NCBI GenBank assembly: GCA_006969385.1
Contig: CP030884.1
Span: forward strand, 2,232,001-2,296,000
Origin: Planctomycetaceae bacterium
Lineage (GTDB): Bacteria > Planctomycetota > Phycisphaerae > UBA1845 > UTPLA1
Length of the DNA stretch: 64,000 bases
Reading direction: 5' to 3'
The translations under genes were made by a program, and so were the position numbers. The notes beneath the pieces are model-generated. The model was not told the DNA's origin, searched no databases, and saw only the letters and a list, made by a program, of their open reading frames with translations. Positions within the stretch are counted from its first letter, which is position 1, and each line of letters opens with the position of its first letter. Positions 8,345 through 18,200 of this stretch are shown in pieces.

Positions 8345-9958
8345 ATGACAACTGCCGAACGACCCGACTCATTTGTATCGAACTTGTTGCGCTACGACCT
8401 GCCCGCCTCCGTCGTGGTGTTTTTCGTCGCGCTGCCGTTGTGTATGGGGATTGCGATCGCCTCGGGCGTTCCGGTCGCGTCCGGCCTCATCACGGGCATC
8501 GTCGGCGGAATCGTCGTCGGAACGCTAGCTGGTTCGCCTTTGCAGGTCAGCGGCCCGGCGGCGGGCTTGACCGTCATTATCTTCGGAATCGTGAAAGACC
8601 CCGAACTGGCACCCCAATTGGGTATCATCGTGCTGGCGGCGGGTGTGTTACAGATGATCGCGGGCGTGCTGCGGTTGGGGCAATGGTTTCGGGCGGTATC
8701 GCCGGCGGTCATACAAGGGATGTTGGCCGGCATCGGCGTGATCATTTTCTCGTCGCAATTTCACGTGATGGTCGACGACGATCCGCGCAAATCGCCCGTG
8801 CAGAATCTGCTGTCGATTCCGGAGGCGGTGAACAAGGGCATCTTCCCGATCGACTCGTCGCAACATCACTTGGCCGCTTATACCGGTCTGTTGTCGATTT
8901 TGATCATCGTTCTGTGGGGCGCTTTCGCGCGTGGCAAACTTAAGATCGTTCCGCCAGCGCTGGTGGCTATCGTGGTCGCCACCATCTTGTCATACGTATT
9001 CAAGCTCGACATTATCAAGATTGTCATCGAAGGTAACCTGCTCGATGGCTTTAAACTGCCGACCATGGAGGCAATTAAGTCACTGGCGAATCCGGATGTG
9101 ATGGTCGGTGCGTTTACGATAGCCATTGTGGCGAGTGCGGAAACGCTGCTGTGCGCCAACGCCGTCGATCAACTGCATACCGGTCCGCGCACCAAGTATG
9201 ACAAGGAAATGTTCGCGCAAGGCGTGGGCAATTCCATCTGCGGGATGTTTGGGGCGCTGCCGATGACGGGTGTTATCGTGCGTAGCTCGGCCAACGTCGA
9301 GGCCGGTGCCAAAACGCGCGCGTCCGCGATACTGCACGGCGTTTGGTTGCTGGTTTTCGTTTCCTTGTTGACCGATCTTTTGGCGCACATCCCGCGCGCG
9401 GCGCTGGCGGCGGTGCTCGTGTACATCGGATACAAGCTCGTCAACATCAAAGCGATCAAGAAGCTATATCGCGACAGCCCCAGCGAAGTGATCATTTACT
9501 TTGTAACCGTCTTTTCGATCGTGTACTTCAACCTGCTGACGGGTATTGCCATCGGTTTCGGTCTGGCGCTGCTGAAGCTCCTCTGGACGTTCTCGCATCT
9601 CGATATCACGTTTAAAGATCATCCCGATGACAACCGTACCGAGATTACGTTGCGCGGTGCGGCCACGTTTATCCGCTTACCGAAACTGGCCGTCGCGCTG
9701 GAGAAAGTTCCCGCGACGCGCGAACTCCACGTATACCTCGAAGATCTCGACTACATCGATCACGCCTGTTTAACGCTGCTGCTCGATTGGGAAACGCAGC
9801 ATAAGTCGACGGGCGGTTCGTTGGTAATGGATCGCAGCGCGCTGCACCCGCGCTTCGATCGTCAGTCGCTGAATCCCAAGCAAGCGTCATTGGAACGACG
9901 GACCAATGATGCTGGCGGCACGGAGGCGGATGCACCGTTGACATCGGATGCGTCGTAG
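8345..9958 (+). CDS. SulP-family anion (probably bicarbonate) transporter
   Basis: This 537-residue integral membrane protein follows a carbonic anhydrase gene. The N-terminal part has the SulP signature region (LPASVVVFFVALPLCMGIAIASG, then GSPLQVSGPAAGLTV). About 10-12 hydrophobic segments follow, including AIVASAETLLCANAVDQL. The C-terminal 90-100 residues form a STAS-like cytoplasmic domain (EITLRGAATFIRL ... RELHVYLEDLDYIDHACLTLLLDW) and end in a polar tail. SulP proteins carry sulfate, bicarbonate or dicarboxylates. The neighbouring enzyme favours bicarbonate, but that is inference. The ATG at 8345 is preferred to a TTG at 8318 because the alignable sequence begins after it. Confidence 0.9.
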   Translation: MTTAERPDSFVSNLLRYDLPASVVVFFVALPLCMGIAIASGVPVASGLITGIVGGIVVGTLAGSPLQVSGPAAGLTVIIFGIVKDPELAPQLGIIVLAAGVLQMIAGVLRLGQWFRAVSPAVIQGMLAGIGVIIFSSQFHVMVDDDPRKSPVQNLLSIPEAVNKGIFPIDSSQHHLAAYTGLLSILIIVLWGAFARGKLKIVPPALVAIVVATILSYVFKLDIIKIVIEGNLLDGFKLPTMEAIKSLANPDVMVGAFTIAIVASAETLLCANAVDQLHTGPRTKYDKEMFAQGVGNSICGMFGALPMTGVIVRSSANVEAGAKTRASAILHGVWLLVFVSLLTDLLAHIPRAALAAVLVYIGYKLVNIKAIKKLYRDSPSEVIIYFVTVFSIVYFNLLTGIAIGFGLALLKLLWTFSHLDITFKDHPDDNRTEITLRGAATFIRLPKLAVALEKVPATRELHVYLEDLDYIDHACLTLLLDWETQHKSTGGSLVMDRSALHPRFDRQSLNPKQASLERRTNDAGGTEADAPLTSDAS

Positions 9959-9973
9959 GCCATTAATGAGGGG

Positions 9974-10774
9974 ATGATACGACGGAATTTACGTAGCGCT
10001 GGGCGAGGCGGTGCGATTCGATTATGCACGATCGCCACACTGCTGGTTTGCGTTGCAGGGTTCAGTTGCGAAAGGCAGCGTAACGGAGCGGTCGATTCGG
10101 AGAGGCGCCAACAAATTGCGCCTTCCGATTTCGAGTTGGCACTAGGCGACCTGCTCTTTCAGGATCTCGATTGCGGGCCCACGTGCGATGCGATCGAAGC
10201 CGTCACGCAAGGTGTCGATGGCTATCACCTGAGCCATATCGGTCTGGTCGTCGATCGACTGACGGCGGCGGAGCATTCGGCGACGCACGATGCGCTGGCC
10301 CGCTCCGATGCCGATTGGTTCGTGCTCGAAGCGCTGAGCGCGGGCGTGATCCTGACATCGTTGGACGATTTTCTAGGGCGAAGCCAAGACGCCTCGGGCA
10401 ATCCCAAGGTGATGGTGGGGCGTTTGCTGCCAGCACATCAACCGTTGATACCGGGGGCCGTCGCGCGCGGGTTGTCTTATCTCGGTACAAGGTACGACGA
10501 CTATTTCGAGATCGGCGACGACGCGTTGTATTGCTCGGAGATGATTTATCTCATCTTCGCGACAGCCCCGGGCGGGCGTTCGATTTTCGATCTTGCACCG
10601 ATGACGTTTCGAGCGCCCGAGTCGGGCGAGTTCTTCCGGGCCTGGGTGCAATACTACCAGCGGCTCGGACGTCCGATTCCCGAAGGCAAACTCGGAATCA
10701 ATCCGGCGGCTATTTCGCGAGCGCCGGTTTTGCGCGGGGTATATGCCTACGGTCAGCCTGATAGGTCTGAATAA
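9974..10774 (+). CDS. YiiX/YebB-like permuted papain-fold hydrolase, membrane-anchored or lipidated
   Basis: This 266-residue protein has an N-terminal hydrophobic segment (LCTIATLLVCVAGFSC) that could be a signal anchor or an imperfect lipobox with Cys32. The rest matches the YiiX/YebB-like NlpC/P60 superfamily in layout. It opens with a strand LALGDLLFQDLDCG, then SHIGLVVD with the candidate catalytic His, LEALSAGVILTSLDDFL, and DALYCSEMIYLIF with the candidate catalytic Cys. Order His-then-Cys fits the permuted papain-like group, some of which cleave peptidoglycan or lipid amide bonds. The substrate is unknown. The gene follows the SulP gene by 15 bp and may be in the same operon. Confidence 0.75.
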   Translation: MIRRNLRSAGRGGAIRLCTIATLLVCVAGFSCERQRNGAVDSERRQQIAPSDFELALGDLLFQDLDCGPTCDAIEAVTQGVDGYHLSHIGLVVDRLTAAEHSATHDALARSDADWFVLEALSAGVILTSLDDFLGRSQDASGNPKVMVGRLLPAHQPLIPGAVARGLSYLGTRYDDYFEIGDDALYCSEMIYLIFATAPGGRSIFDLAPMTFRAPESGEFFRAWVQYYQRLGRPIPEGKLGINPAAISRAPVLRGVYAYGQPDRSE

Positions 10775-10777
10775 TTA

Positions 10778-10862
10778 GGCGATGGAGGAATTGAACCCCT
10801 CGTCGGGCCACCTCACTTGTTTTGCGACAACGGATTTACAGTCCGCCGTGAGGATCATCGCC
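10778..10862 (-). tRNA. tRNA-Tyr(GTA)-like element lacking a D-arm
   Basis: Read on the minus strand, this 85-nt element has a perfect 7-bp acceptor stem (GGCGATG/CATCGCC). It has an anticodon arm GCGGA-CTGTAAA-TCCGT with anticodon GTA, and a T-arm GAGGG-GTTCAAT-TCCTC. Only 9 bases (ATCCTCACG) lie between acceptor and anticodon stems, too few for a D-arm. The region between anticodon and T arms is 28 nt. It contains GTGAGG, complementary to the CCTCAC that takes the D-arm position, and a possible GTCG/CGAC arm. The discriminator base is U and no CCA is encoded. It may be a tRNA-derived structured RNA or a decayed gene rather than a working tRNA-Tyr. Confidence 0.6.
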
Positions 10863-10943
10863 TCGCGAGTTATTGAACCGCGGTTCTTGCGCGCAGATTC
10901 TGCGCGGTGTTTTGATTGGCGCTCCACACTTTGTTATGCGCAC

Positions 10944-10983
10944 AAAAAAACCTCGATGGCTATTGAAGGCCAACGAGGTTTTG
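10944..10983 (-). terminator. Strong rho-independent terminator (weak on the plus strand)
   Basis: An 11-bp stem with one mismatch and a short loop is followed on the minus strand by T7. On the plus strand only TTTTG follows. It could end transcripts of the YiiX-like gene on the plus strand, but its better orientation points to a minus-strand transcript arising between 10984 and 11398. Confidence 0.75.
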
Positions 10984-11060
10984 TCAACGCAGGATATTTT
11001 TGCGCGTCACCCGGCCTTCGATCGCAGATGGCGATAACAGTCAAAGGCTCGGGCTTCGAT
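10944..11060 (-). ncRNA. Candidate structured small RNA with its own terminator
   Basis: On the minus strand, 11053-11010 folds as CCCG-(bulged A)-GCCTT paired with AAGGC-CGGG. An inner hairpin ATCGC/GCGAT with loop CATCT sits inside it. A second short pairing, ACGC/GCGT, follows. The region ends in a strong terminator at 10983-10944 (ACCTCGTTGGC/GCCATCGAGGT, one mismatch, then T7). No ORF on this strand explains that terminator. A loose promoter (TTGAAT at 11107, TATGAA at 11082, 19-bp spacer) lies upstream. The fold is symmetric enough that plus-strand transcripts would fold too. The T-tract favours the minus strand. Confidence 0.4.
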
Positions 11061-11398
11061 TCGCGTATTCATACTTTTCATAGTAATCGCTCGTTAGGTG
11101 AATTCAAGTCGCTTGTTAGATTTTCTAGTGTTATCGCGTTATTTAGACTTTCATCGATATTCATTCCCCGAAACGGTCGTGTTGTTTTCCATCATCAAAT
11201 TCTTCTCTCCCGATTGTTGCGTACGCTCAACATGCGTCGGTTATCTGCCGTTCCCGTTCAAAAAAAGCGACAGTAATGACTTCTAAATAAAGCGCAGGCC
11301 CCTCCGATTCGATGAACGGATTGTAAGACCGCAATTTTGGCGGTCGTCACGTCATTTTTTCAAACGTACTCGCTCCGTCGCCGGAGGTAGCGCATCAA
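10984..11398. other. Leader region of the chemotaxis operon, no protein gene seen
   Basis: This AT-richer gap holds the candidate small RNA on the minus strand and the promoter/leader of cheW on the plus strand. A perfect 6-bp hairpin GACCGC/GCGGTC at 11327-11345, followed after 9 bases by T6 (11355-11360), could be a weak attenuator 40 bp before cheW. I saw no clear sigma-28 or sigma-54 promoter. GGAGGT at about 11382 is the cheW ribosome binding site. Confidence 0.45.
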
Positions 11399-11929
11399 AT
11401 GAGCAACGCGACCGCAACGCCAAGTCAGGAGCCGGACATCAAAGAATTGATGAATACGGGCACGGAAAGCAATGCTGAAATCACGCAGATCGTGAGTTTT
11501 CGGCTGGCCAACGAAGAGTACGGCGTGGACATCATGCGCGTGCAGGAAATCATCCTGCCCGGCGAGATTACCCAAATGCCGGAAGTGCCCAACTTCATTC
11601 GCGGGCTCATCAATCTGCGCGGTCATGTGATCCCCATCGTCGATTTGCGCAAGCGCTTCGGTTTGCCTGCCGGTAAGCACGACGAGCACACGCGCATCAT
11701 CGTGGTGAATGTCGGCAACAAGACGATCGGCATGGTGGTGGATGCTGTGAACGAGGTGCTGCGCATCAACGAGGCACAAATCGAACCGCCGCCGTCGAGC
11801 GTCGTCGGTATCGATCATGCATACATCGAATCACTGGTGAAGTTCGATACCAAGCTGCTCATCCTGCTCAACATGGACAACCTGTTGAACAGCGAGGAAG
11901 TGAGCAAACTATCGGGCCTCACGGCGTAA
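11399..11929 (+). CDS. cheW: CheW chemotaxis coupling protein
   Basis: This 176-residue scaffold protein links receptors to the CheA kinase at the inner membrane or in cytoplasmic arrays. After a 30-residue polar N-terminus, the CheW beta-barrel is easily recognised. It shows QIVSFRLANEEYGVDIMRVQEI, the conserved IPNF-like segment MPEVPNFIRGLINLRG, VIPIVDLRKRF, and IIVVNVGNKTIGMVVDAVNEVLRI. The start has GGAGGT about 11 bp upstream. It opens an eight-gene plus-strand chemotaxis operon. The basic N-terminal extension is longer than in E. coli CheW. Confidence 0.95.
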   Translation: MSNATATPSQEPDIKELMNTGTESNAEITQIVSFRLANEEYGVDIMRVQEIILPGEITQMPEVPNFIRGLINLRGHVIPIVDLRKRFGLPAGKHDEHTRIIVVNVGNKTIGMVVDAVNEVLRINEAQIEPPPSSVVGIDHAYIESLVKFDTKLLILLNMDNLLNSEEVSKLSGLTA

Positions 11930-12022
11930 CGAACAGAATCAATTTGGACCACTCGGCGGCACGTTCGTGGCAGGCCGATCCGCAACGGGCATCAAAACGG
12001 TTTTCGATAACGAGGAAGAACC

Positions 12023-14137
12023 ATGACCACCAGCAACAGCAAGAAAAGCACGCAGTCGGCCAACGCCAATTCATCCGTTGATATGACCAACCTGACGGGG
12101 CAACTCGATGCCATTAACAAGGTAATGGCCGTCATCGAGTTCGAACTCGACGGTACCATCATTACGGCAAACGACAACTTCTGTAACGCCGTGGGCTATC
12201 GTCTGGATGAGATTCAGGGACAGCACCACCGCATTTTCTGCGAGCCTTCGTACGCAAGCACGCCCGAATACAAGGCCTTCTGGGATAAGCTCGGTCGCGG
12301 TCAATTCGAAGCTGGTGAGTTCAAGCGCGTGACCAAGTCGGGTGACGAGATTTGGATCAACGCGTCGTACAACCCCATCTTCGATGAAAATGGCAAGCCG
12401 TATAAGGTGGTGAAGTACGCGGCGGACGTTACGGAGCAGGTTAAACTCCGACGCAAAGCTGGTGAGATGATTCCCGTGGTTGAGAATGCTCCGACCAACA
12501 TTATTTTGGCGGACAAAGATCTCAACATCACTTACGTCAATCCCGCAACGGCGAATTCGCTAAAGCCGTTGGCGCACTTGCTACCGGTTTCATTGGATAA
12601 GGTCGTCGGCAGCAATATCGATATCTTTCATCAAGACCCCTCTTATCAGCGCAAGATTCTGTCGAACCCGAAGAATCTTCCACATCAGGCTTTTATTCAA
12701 CTTGGCGATGAGACGCTCGACCTGCTCGTAAGCGGTATCTACGACGAGAATGGTGAATACGCCGGCCCGATGGTCACGTGGGAACTCGTGACCGAAAAGC
12801 GCAAGAAGGAACACGAAGCTGCCGAAAAATCGTCGATGGTTGAGAACGCACCGGTCAACATCATTATGGCCGACAAGGATCTCAACATCACTTACGTCAA
12901 CCCAGCTACCGTCAAGGCGTTAACACCTTTGGCGAGCTTGTTGCCGGTTCCGCTCGACAAGGTCGTCGGTTCGAATGTCGACGTCTTCCACAAAAATCCG
13001 GCTTATCAGCGCGGCATCCTCGCCGATCCGAAGAACCTCCCGCATCGGGCCGTAATCGAACTCGGTGAGAACAAGCTCGATTTGTTGGTGAGCCCGATCT
13101 ATGACAACAACGGCGATTTCATCGGCCCGATGGTGACGTGGGAAAACATCACCGAAAAACTGGCGATGGAAGCGCGCCAGAAAGAGATGTCGGAGAAGAT
13201 CGAGAACGACGCCAAGGTCCTGCAAGGCAAAGTGGACAGCCTGCTCGCCAACGTGCAAGCGGCCGCCGGTGGCGATCTCACGACTAACGTCACCGTCAGC
13301 GGCGAAGACGCGATCGGTCAGTTGGGCGAAGGCCTCAATCGCATGATTACGTCGCTGCGCGAGATCATCGTGCAGATTGCCGAAGCGGCGGATCAATTCT
13401 CCGAAGGTTCGCGCGTCGTTTCCGAAGGTTCGACCTCGCTATCCGATGGTGCCCAAACGCAATCGGCCAACGTCGAGCAGATGTCGGCCGCCGTGCAGTC
13501 TCTAAGCAAAATGATCGGCGGCGTGGCAGAAAATGCCCGCAACGCCGACACGGTCGCGAAGCAAACCAGCAGCCGTGCCGAAGAGGGTGGCGCTCAGGTC
13601 GAGAAGAACATCGAAGCGATGAAGCTGATCGACAAGTCGTCGGAACAGATCGCCGAAATCATCGGCGTCATCTCTGAAATCGCCGCCCAGACCAACCTCT
13701 TGGCACTCAACGCCGCGATCGAAGCCGCCCGCGCCGGTGAGCACGGCCTTGGTTTCGCCGTCGTCGCCGATGAAGTCCGCAAGTTGGCCGAACGCTCCAG
13801 CGAAGCCGCCAAGGAAATCACCACGCTGATCAAGGAATCGACGCAGCGCGTGAAGGAAGGTGCCGAGCTGAGCGAACAAACCGGCGAAGCCCTCAAGAAA
13901 ATCATCGAAGGCGTTGAAGAAACGGCCCGCGGCATCTCCGAAATCGCCAGCGCGACCGAAGAGCAAGCCAACACGGCGACCGAGGTCAACACGGGCATTC
14001 AAAATGTCGCGTCGATCACGGAAAACAACGCTTCGGCTGCCGAAGAGATGGCCGGTTCGGCGGAAGAGCTGTCGGGTCAGGCCGCACAGCTACAAGAACT
14101 GGTCGGTGCCTTCAACGTGGGCGGCGGCAAAGAGTAA
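12023..14137 (+). CDS. Cytoplasmic methyl-accepting chemotaxis receptor with three PAS domains
   Basis: This 704-residue receptor has no membrane segment. Residues about 20-145 form a canonical PAS/PAC sensor ([20 protein letters not shown] ... [19 protein letters not shown]). Residues about 153-272 and 273-392 are a tandem duplication with a period of exactly 120 codons. Each copy starts VVENAP or MVENAP and carries NI(I)[19 protein letters not shown]-like coiled segment follows, with GGDLTTNV near residue 420. The signalling domain holds the hairpin tip [18 protein letters not shown] (about residues 551-570). There is no C-terminal CheR/CheB-docking pentapeptide. It probably senses an internal redox or small-molecule cue through PAS and drives CheA. 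Confidence 0.93.
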   Translation: MTTSNSKKSTQSANANSSVDMTNLTGQLDAINKVMAVIEFELDGTIITANDNFCNAVGYRLDEIQGQHHRIFCEPSYASTPEYKAFWDKLGRGQFEAGEFKRVTKSGDEIWINASYNPIFDENGKPYKVVKYAADVTEQVKLRRKAGEMIPVVENAPTNIILADKDLNITYVNPATANSLKPLAHLLPVSLDKVVGSNIDIFHQDPSYQRKILSNPKNLPHQAFIQLGDETLDLLVSGIYDENGEYAGPMVTWELVTEKRKKEHEAAEKSSMVENAPVNIIMADKDLNITYVNPATVKALTPLASLLPVPLDKVVGSNVDVFHKNPAYQRGILADPKNLPHRAVIELGENKLDLLVSPIYDNNGDFIGPMVTWENITEKLAMEARQKEMSEKIENDAKVLQGKVDSLLANVQAAAGGDLTTNVTVSGEDAIGQLGEGLNRMITSLREIIVQIAEAADQFSEGSRVVSEGSTSLSDGAQTQSANVEQMSAAVQSLSKMIGGVAENARNADTVAKQTSSRAEEGGAQVEKNIEAMKLIDKSSEQIAEIIGVISEIAAQTNLLALNAAIEAARAGEHGLGFAVVADEVRKLAERSSEAAKEITTLIKESTQRVKEGAELSEQTGEALKKIIEGVEETARGISEIASATEEQANTATEVNTGIQNVASITENNASAAEEMAGSAEELSGQAAQLQELVGAFNVGGGKE

Positions 14138-14188
14138 CCCGTAACGCAACGGCGTTCGCGCCGTAACGAGTTTGATATCGGGCAAGCT

Positions 14189-14213
14189 GCGGCGCACCAC
14201 AACGGTGCGCCGC
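14189..14213. other. Perfect 10-bp hairpin between mcp and cheR
   Basis: GCGGCGCACC and GGTGCGCCGC are separated by a 5-base loop in the 190-bp gap between the receptor gene and cheR. No T-run follows, so it is not a standard terminator. It could stabilise or process the polycistronic mRNA, allowing more receptor than the downstream enzymes. That role is inference. Confidence 0.6.
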
Positions 14214-14327
14214 ATCTGCCTGTCTCTACGGAGCGGAAAGCAACAGACAAATTCACGTCGTAGCGCTTTGCGGAATTGCTGACAGCACGCGCGGCGACCA
14301 GCCGGATTCAGCAATGGAGTGTGAACC

Positions 14328-15215
14328 GTGTCCGTAGATCTCTTAAAACTCTCTCCCGACGAATTTAAGAAAATCGCCAAGGTGGTCTACGATCGCACCG
14401 GCATTCACCTCGAAGACCGCAAGCTTAGCCTGCTCAGCAATCGACTGCGACGGCGCTTAAAAGCGCTGAAGATGGATACCTTCGAGCAGTACCGCAAGCA
14501 CATCGAAAGCGCTGCGGGCTTTAAGGAAGAAGAGCCGCACTTCCTCTCGGCGGTCACGACCAACGAAACGTATTTCTTCCGCAACGAACAGCTTTGGCGT
14601 TACTTCGAGAACGACTTAGTGCCCGACTTCGTCGAAACCAAGGGCAAAACCAAGAAAGAAGTGCGCATCTGGAGTGCGGCCAGCAGCAGCGGTGAAGAAG
14701 CCTACACCACCGCCATCATGCTGCGCGAACTGTTACCGAACTTCAATACGTGGAACGTCAAGATCATCGGCAGCGATATCAGCAGCAAAGTGCTCGATAT
14801 GGCCAGGGCGGGTAAATACAACGCCTACGCTGTCTCCAAAACGACGCCGGAACGAATCAAAAAGTGGTTCGATAAGGTCAACGCGGATGAATTTCATCTG
14901 AAGCCCGCCATTAAAGAGATGGTCACGTTTCAGTTTCACAATTTGCGCGATGAGTTTCCCAGCGGTCGCTTCGACGTGATCTTCCTTCGCAACGTGCTGA
15001 TGTACTTCGATATTCCGATGAAGAAGCGCGTGATCGACGTCGTAACCAAGGCGCTGGCGGATAACGGTCGCTTGATCGTCGGCGACGTCGACCCGATTCG
15101 CACGATCCCCGAACTCTCGGCACACATGACGTTGAGCTATCAACGACCTGGCGTTTATCAGAAACTGAAAACGGCGGCACAAGGTGCGGCGAATAAGAAA
15201 TTGGTGAAAGCGTGA
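14328..15215 (+). CDS. cheR: CheR chemotaxis receptor methyltransferase
   Basis: This 295-residue enzyme transfers methyl groups from S-adenosylmethionine to receptor glutamates. The N-terminal helical domain (about residues 1-75, with LSNRLRRRLKAL) precedes the SAM-binding fold. The SAM motif is VRIWSAASSSGEEAYT (residues 112-127), followed by IIGSDISSKVLDMARAGKYNA and FDVIFLRNVLMYFD. The start is GTG at 14328 with GGAG about 10 bp upstream. Its stop overlaps the GTG start of cheA (GTGA at 15212-15215), so the two are translationally coupled. Confidence 0.95.
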   Translation: MSVDLLKLSPDEFKKIAKVVYDRTGIHLEDRKLSLLSNRLRRRLKALKMDTFEQYRKHIESAAGFKEEEPHFLSAVTTNETYFFRNEQLWRYFENDLVPDFVETKGKTKKEVRIWSAASSSGEEAYTTAIMLRELLPNFNTWNVKIIGSDISSKVLDMARAGKYNAYAVSKTTPERIKKWFDKVNADEFHLKPAIKEMVTFQFHNLRDEFPSGRFDVIFLRNVLMYFDIPMKKRVIDVVTKALADNGRLIVGDVDPIRTIPELSAHMTLSYQRPGVYQKLKTAAQGAANKKLVKA

Positions 15216-18200
15216 GCGACTACGTTCCCGAAATTTCGGAAGAACTGTTGGCCGGCTTTCTCGACGAAGCCCCGGAGTATTTGGAGATACTCGACGAAGG
15301 GCTGATGGCGTTGGAAGAAAAGGCCAATCAGGGTTCCGGAAAGATCACGTTGGAATCCGACGAAGATCAAAGCCGGATGAATGAGATGTTCCGCGCCGCT
15401 CATAGCTTTAAAGGCTTGGGCGCGGCGATGGGTTTCGACAAAATTCGCGACCTGACCCACGTGATGGAAACGCTCTTCGACCAGGTGCGCATGCAAAAGC
15501 TCGCGCTGGCACCCGACGGTGTCGAAACGCTCTTTGGCGTGATCGATCGGTTGAAGGCGTTAATCGGTGAATTGAGCAATCCGCCCGAACAACCCGTGGC
15601 TATCGAAGATTCCGTCGCACAACTCGAAGCGATTCTGAGTGGCGACAACGCGCCATCGACTGTTGACGAAGAACCGCCGTCAGAGACGGTCGCCGAAGCG
15701 CCGGAAGCTACCACGGAAGGCGACGAAGCCGAGGAAGAAACCTTGGTTGCCGAGGCGGAGTCTTCGGTTGACCAGGCGCCCGCAGCCGTAACGGAAGAAG
15801 CATCGGCGTCGGCCTCGAACGCTGCCGCTGAAAGCGCTATTCCTGCCGTCGGTACAGATAGCGCCGTATTGGAAAACGCCGAGCTGGCGCAATTGTTCGT
15901 CGAAAGCACGTTGGAAACGATCGACGAGCTGAACAACACGCTGCTCAAGCTCGAAGAAACACCGGACAACCTCGAAGCGATTAATGACGTATTCCGCTGC
16001 GCGCACAACATCAAAGGCGCGACGGGCGCGGCAGGTTGCAATGCGCTCTACGCCATGACGCACGACGTCGAAACGGTGCTCGATTTGGTCCGCAATCAGG
16101 AAATGCAGCTCACTGAAGAGTTGATGCAATCGGTTTTCTCGGCGGTCGATCGCGTACGGGCTGATGTCTCGCTGATTGGCGACGGCAAGCTCGAGGAACT
16201 GACGTCGGAAGGCACGGTCGGACGCTTCGATCAGTGGCTCAAAGGCAATAGCGCGAAGTTGGAAGCGGTCGCGTCGGGCGACGCCATTACGAGCGAAGCC
16301 GTTGGCGACGTGGCGACTGCAGAATCGCACGAAGCCGTCGATGCAACGAGCACGGAAGTTGAAGAAACAACTGATGTGCCTTCGACCGTTGTGTCTGGCG
16401 TTGTTGAAGAAGCGGCAAGTACGTCGAACGCCGAACTGGAGAACGCATCGGATTCGGAAGAATCCGTCGCCGTTTCCGAAGATGCCGCGGAAATTTCCGA
16501 TGGCGTGATCGATGTTGAAGTGTCGTTCGAGAAAGACTTCGTCGAATCTGAAATTCAAGCCTACCTTATCAACAACAAGCTGAGCGAAGTCGGCGACGTG
16601 CTGCAGTCCAATCCGGATGTCGACAGCCTCGACGGTAGCAATCCGCTCGAACAGATCACCTTTACCATCAGCACCGACGCCAACCCGGCGGCAGTTGCCG
16701 AATTGATCTCCGGCTATGAGGCCAAGGCTGTCCGAATCTTAGGTACCGACGGCCAGGTGTTGGCAGGCTCGGAAGCGGCATCGCCGTCTGAATCGACGGA
16801 TGATGTCGCCACCGAATCGAAAGCGGCGCCCGCTCCTGCTGCGCCGCCTGCAGCTGCTCCATCGCCTGCACCGGCGGCTCCAGTAGCCGACGCGCCGCAA
16901 GTGGCGCCCGCACCCGCTGCGAAAGTTGAGAAACCACCGTCACCGACGCCAAAGGCAGAGCTGAAGCCAGAAGCCAAGCCGACCGCATCGGCACCGAAAC
17001 CCACCGAGACGGCCAAGCCTGCCGACGCCAATAAGCAACGAACGCCGCCGAAGGTTGGCGAGACAATTCGCGTTGATCTCGAGCGCCTCGATCAGTTGAT
17101 GAATCTCGGTGGTGAGTTGGTCATCAACAAGGCGCGCCTAACGCAAATCCACGGTCGCTTCGAGCCGCTCTTCCAAGGGCAAAGCTTGGGCTATGTCGTG
17201 GACGATATGGCGCATCGATTGCAGCAATTGCAGGAAACGATCGAACAGGCTGAACAGTCCGAACCCGGCGGTCGCAATCTGGGTGCCATTGCAGATTCGG
17301 TAAAGACGGTCGCCGACGGTTTCAATTCGATTAGTCAGGTCGTGGGGCAAGTTCAAACTGCCCGCGGCGCGATGAACGATTTTTCCGAAGCGTTGCACGC
17401 GCTCAACCTCGTCTCCGAAGGCATGCAGAAGCGCATCATGGAAACACGTATGGTTTCCGTGGGGCCGCTGTTTCAGCGCTTCCGCCGCGTCATACGTGAT
17501 ATTTCGCGCGCCACAGGTAAGAAGGTCGAGCTAGTGCTGAAGGGCGAGCAGACCGAGCTCGACAAGCGCATGATCGACGAGTTGGGCGATCCATTGACGC
17601 ACATGATTCGCAACAGCGTCGATCACGGTATCGAGAAACCGGCGGATCGCGTGAAGGCGGGCAAGCCGGAAACGGCGCAAGTCACGCTCGAAGCATTCCA
17701 TCGCGGTCGCCATATCTGCATTCAGGTACGCGATGACGGTAAGGGTGTCGACGTCGAGCGCGTCCGCGCCAAAATCATCGAACGCGAAATGGCTAGCCCG
17801 CAAGAAGCGGAGCGAATGAGCGAAAAAGAGGTCATTCAATACATCTTCAAGCCGGGATTTTCCACTGCCGAGCAGGTGACCGACCTTTCGGGCCGCGGCA
17901 TGGGCATGGACATCGTGCTCAACAAACTCGAAGCCATCAACGGCACCGTCGAAGTCGACAGCGTGACCGGTGAAGGGGCGACGGTCACGATCAAGTTACC
18001 GCTGACGCTGGCCATCATTACGGCGATGATCGCGCGAATCGGTAATTCGGTTTATGCGATTCCGCTGGAAGCCGTGGGTGAGATCATCACGGCCAACGGC
18101 AGCGACATGCAATTTATTCAGAAGAAACGCGTTTGCCGGGTGCGCGAACGGGTGATTCCGGTGGCGTACTTCGAGCAAGTGTTCGACGCCCCCGCGCCCG

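Noticed and set aside
10782..11276. Plus-strand frame of 164 codons between the YiiX-like gene and cheW
   Set aside because: It covers the tRNA-like element and the terminator hairpin, has no protein-like composition and no ribosome binding site.
11285..11312. Possible sigma-28 promoter (TAAA...CCGAT) upstream of cheW
   Set aside because: The spacing between the TAAA and CCGAT parts is too short for a flagellar sigma-28 promoter.
15680..16558. 292-codon minus-strand frame opposite cheA
   Set aside because: It mirrors the low-complexity Glu/Ala linker of CheA and has Phe/Arg-rich composition typical of antisense frames.
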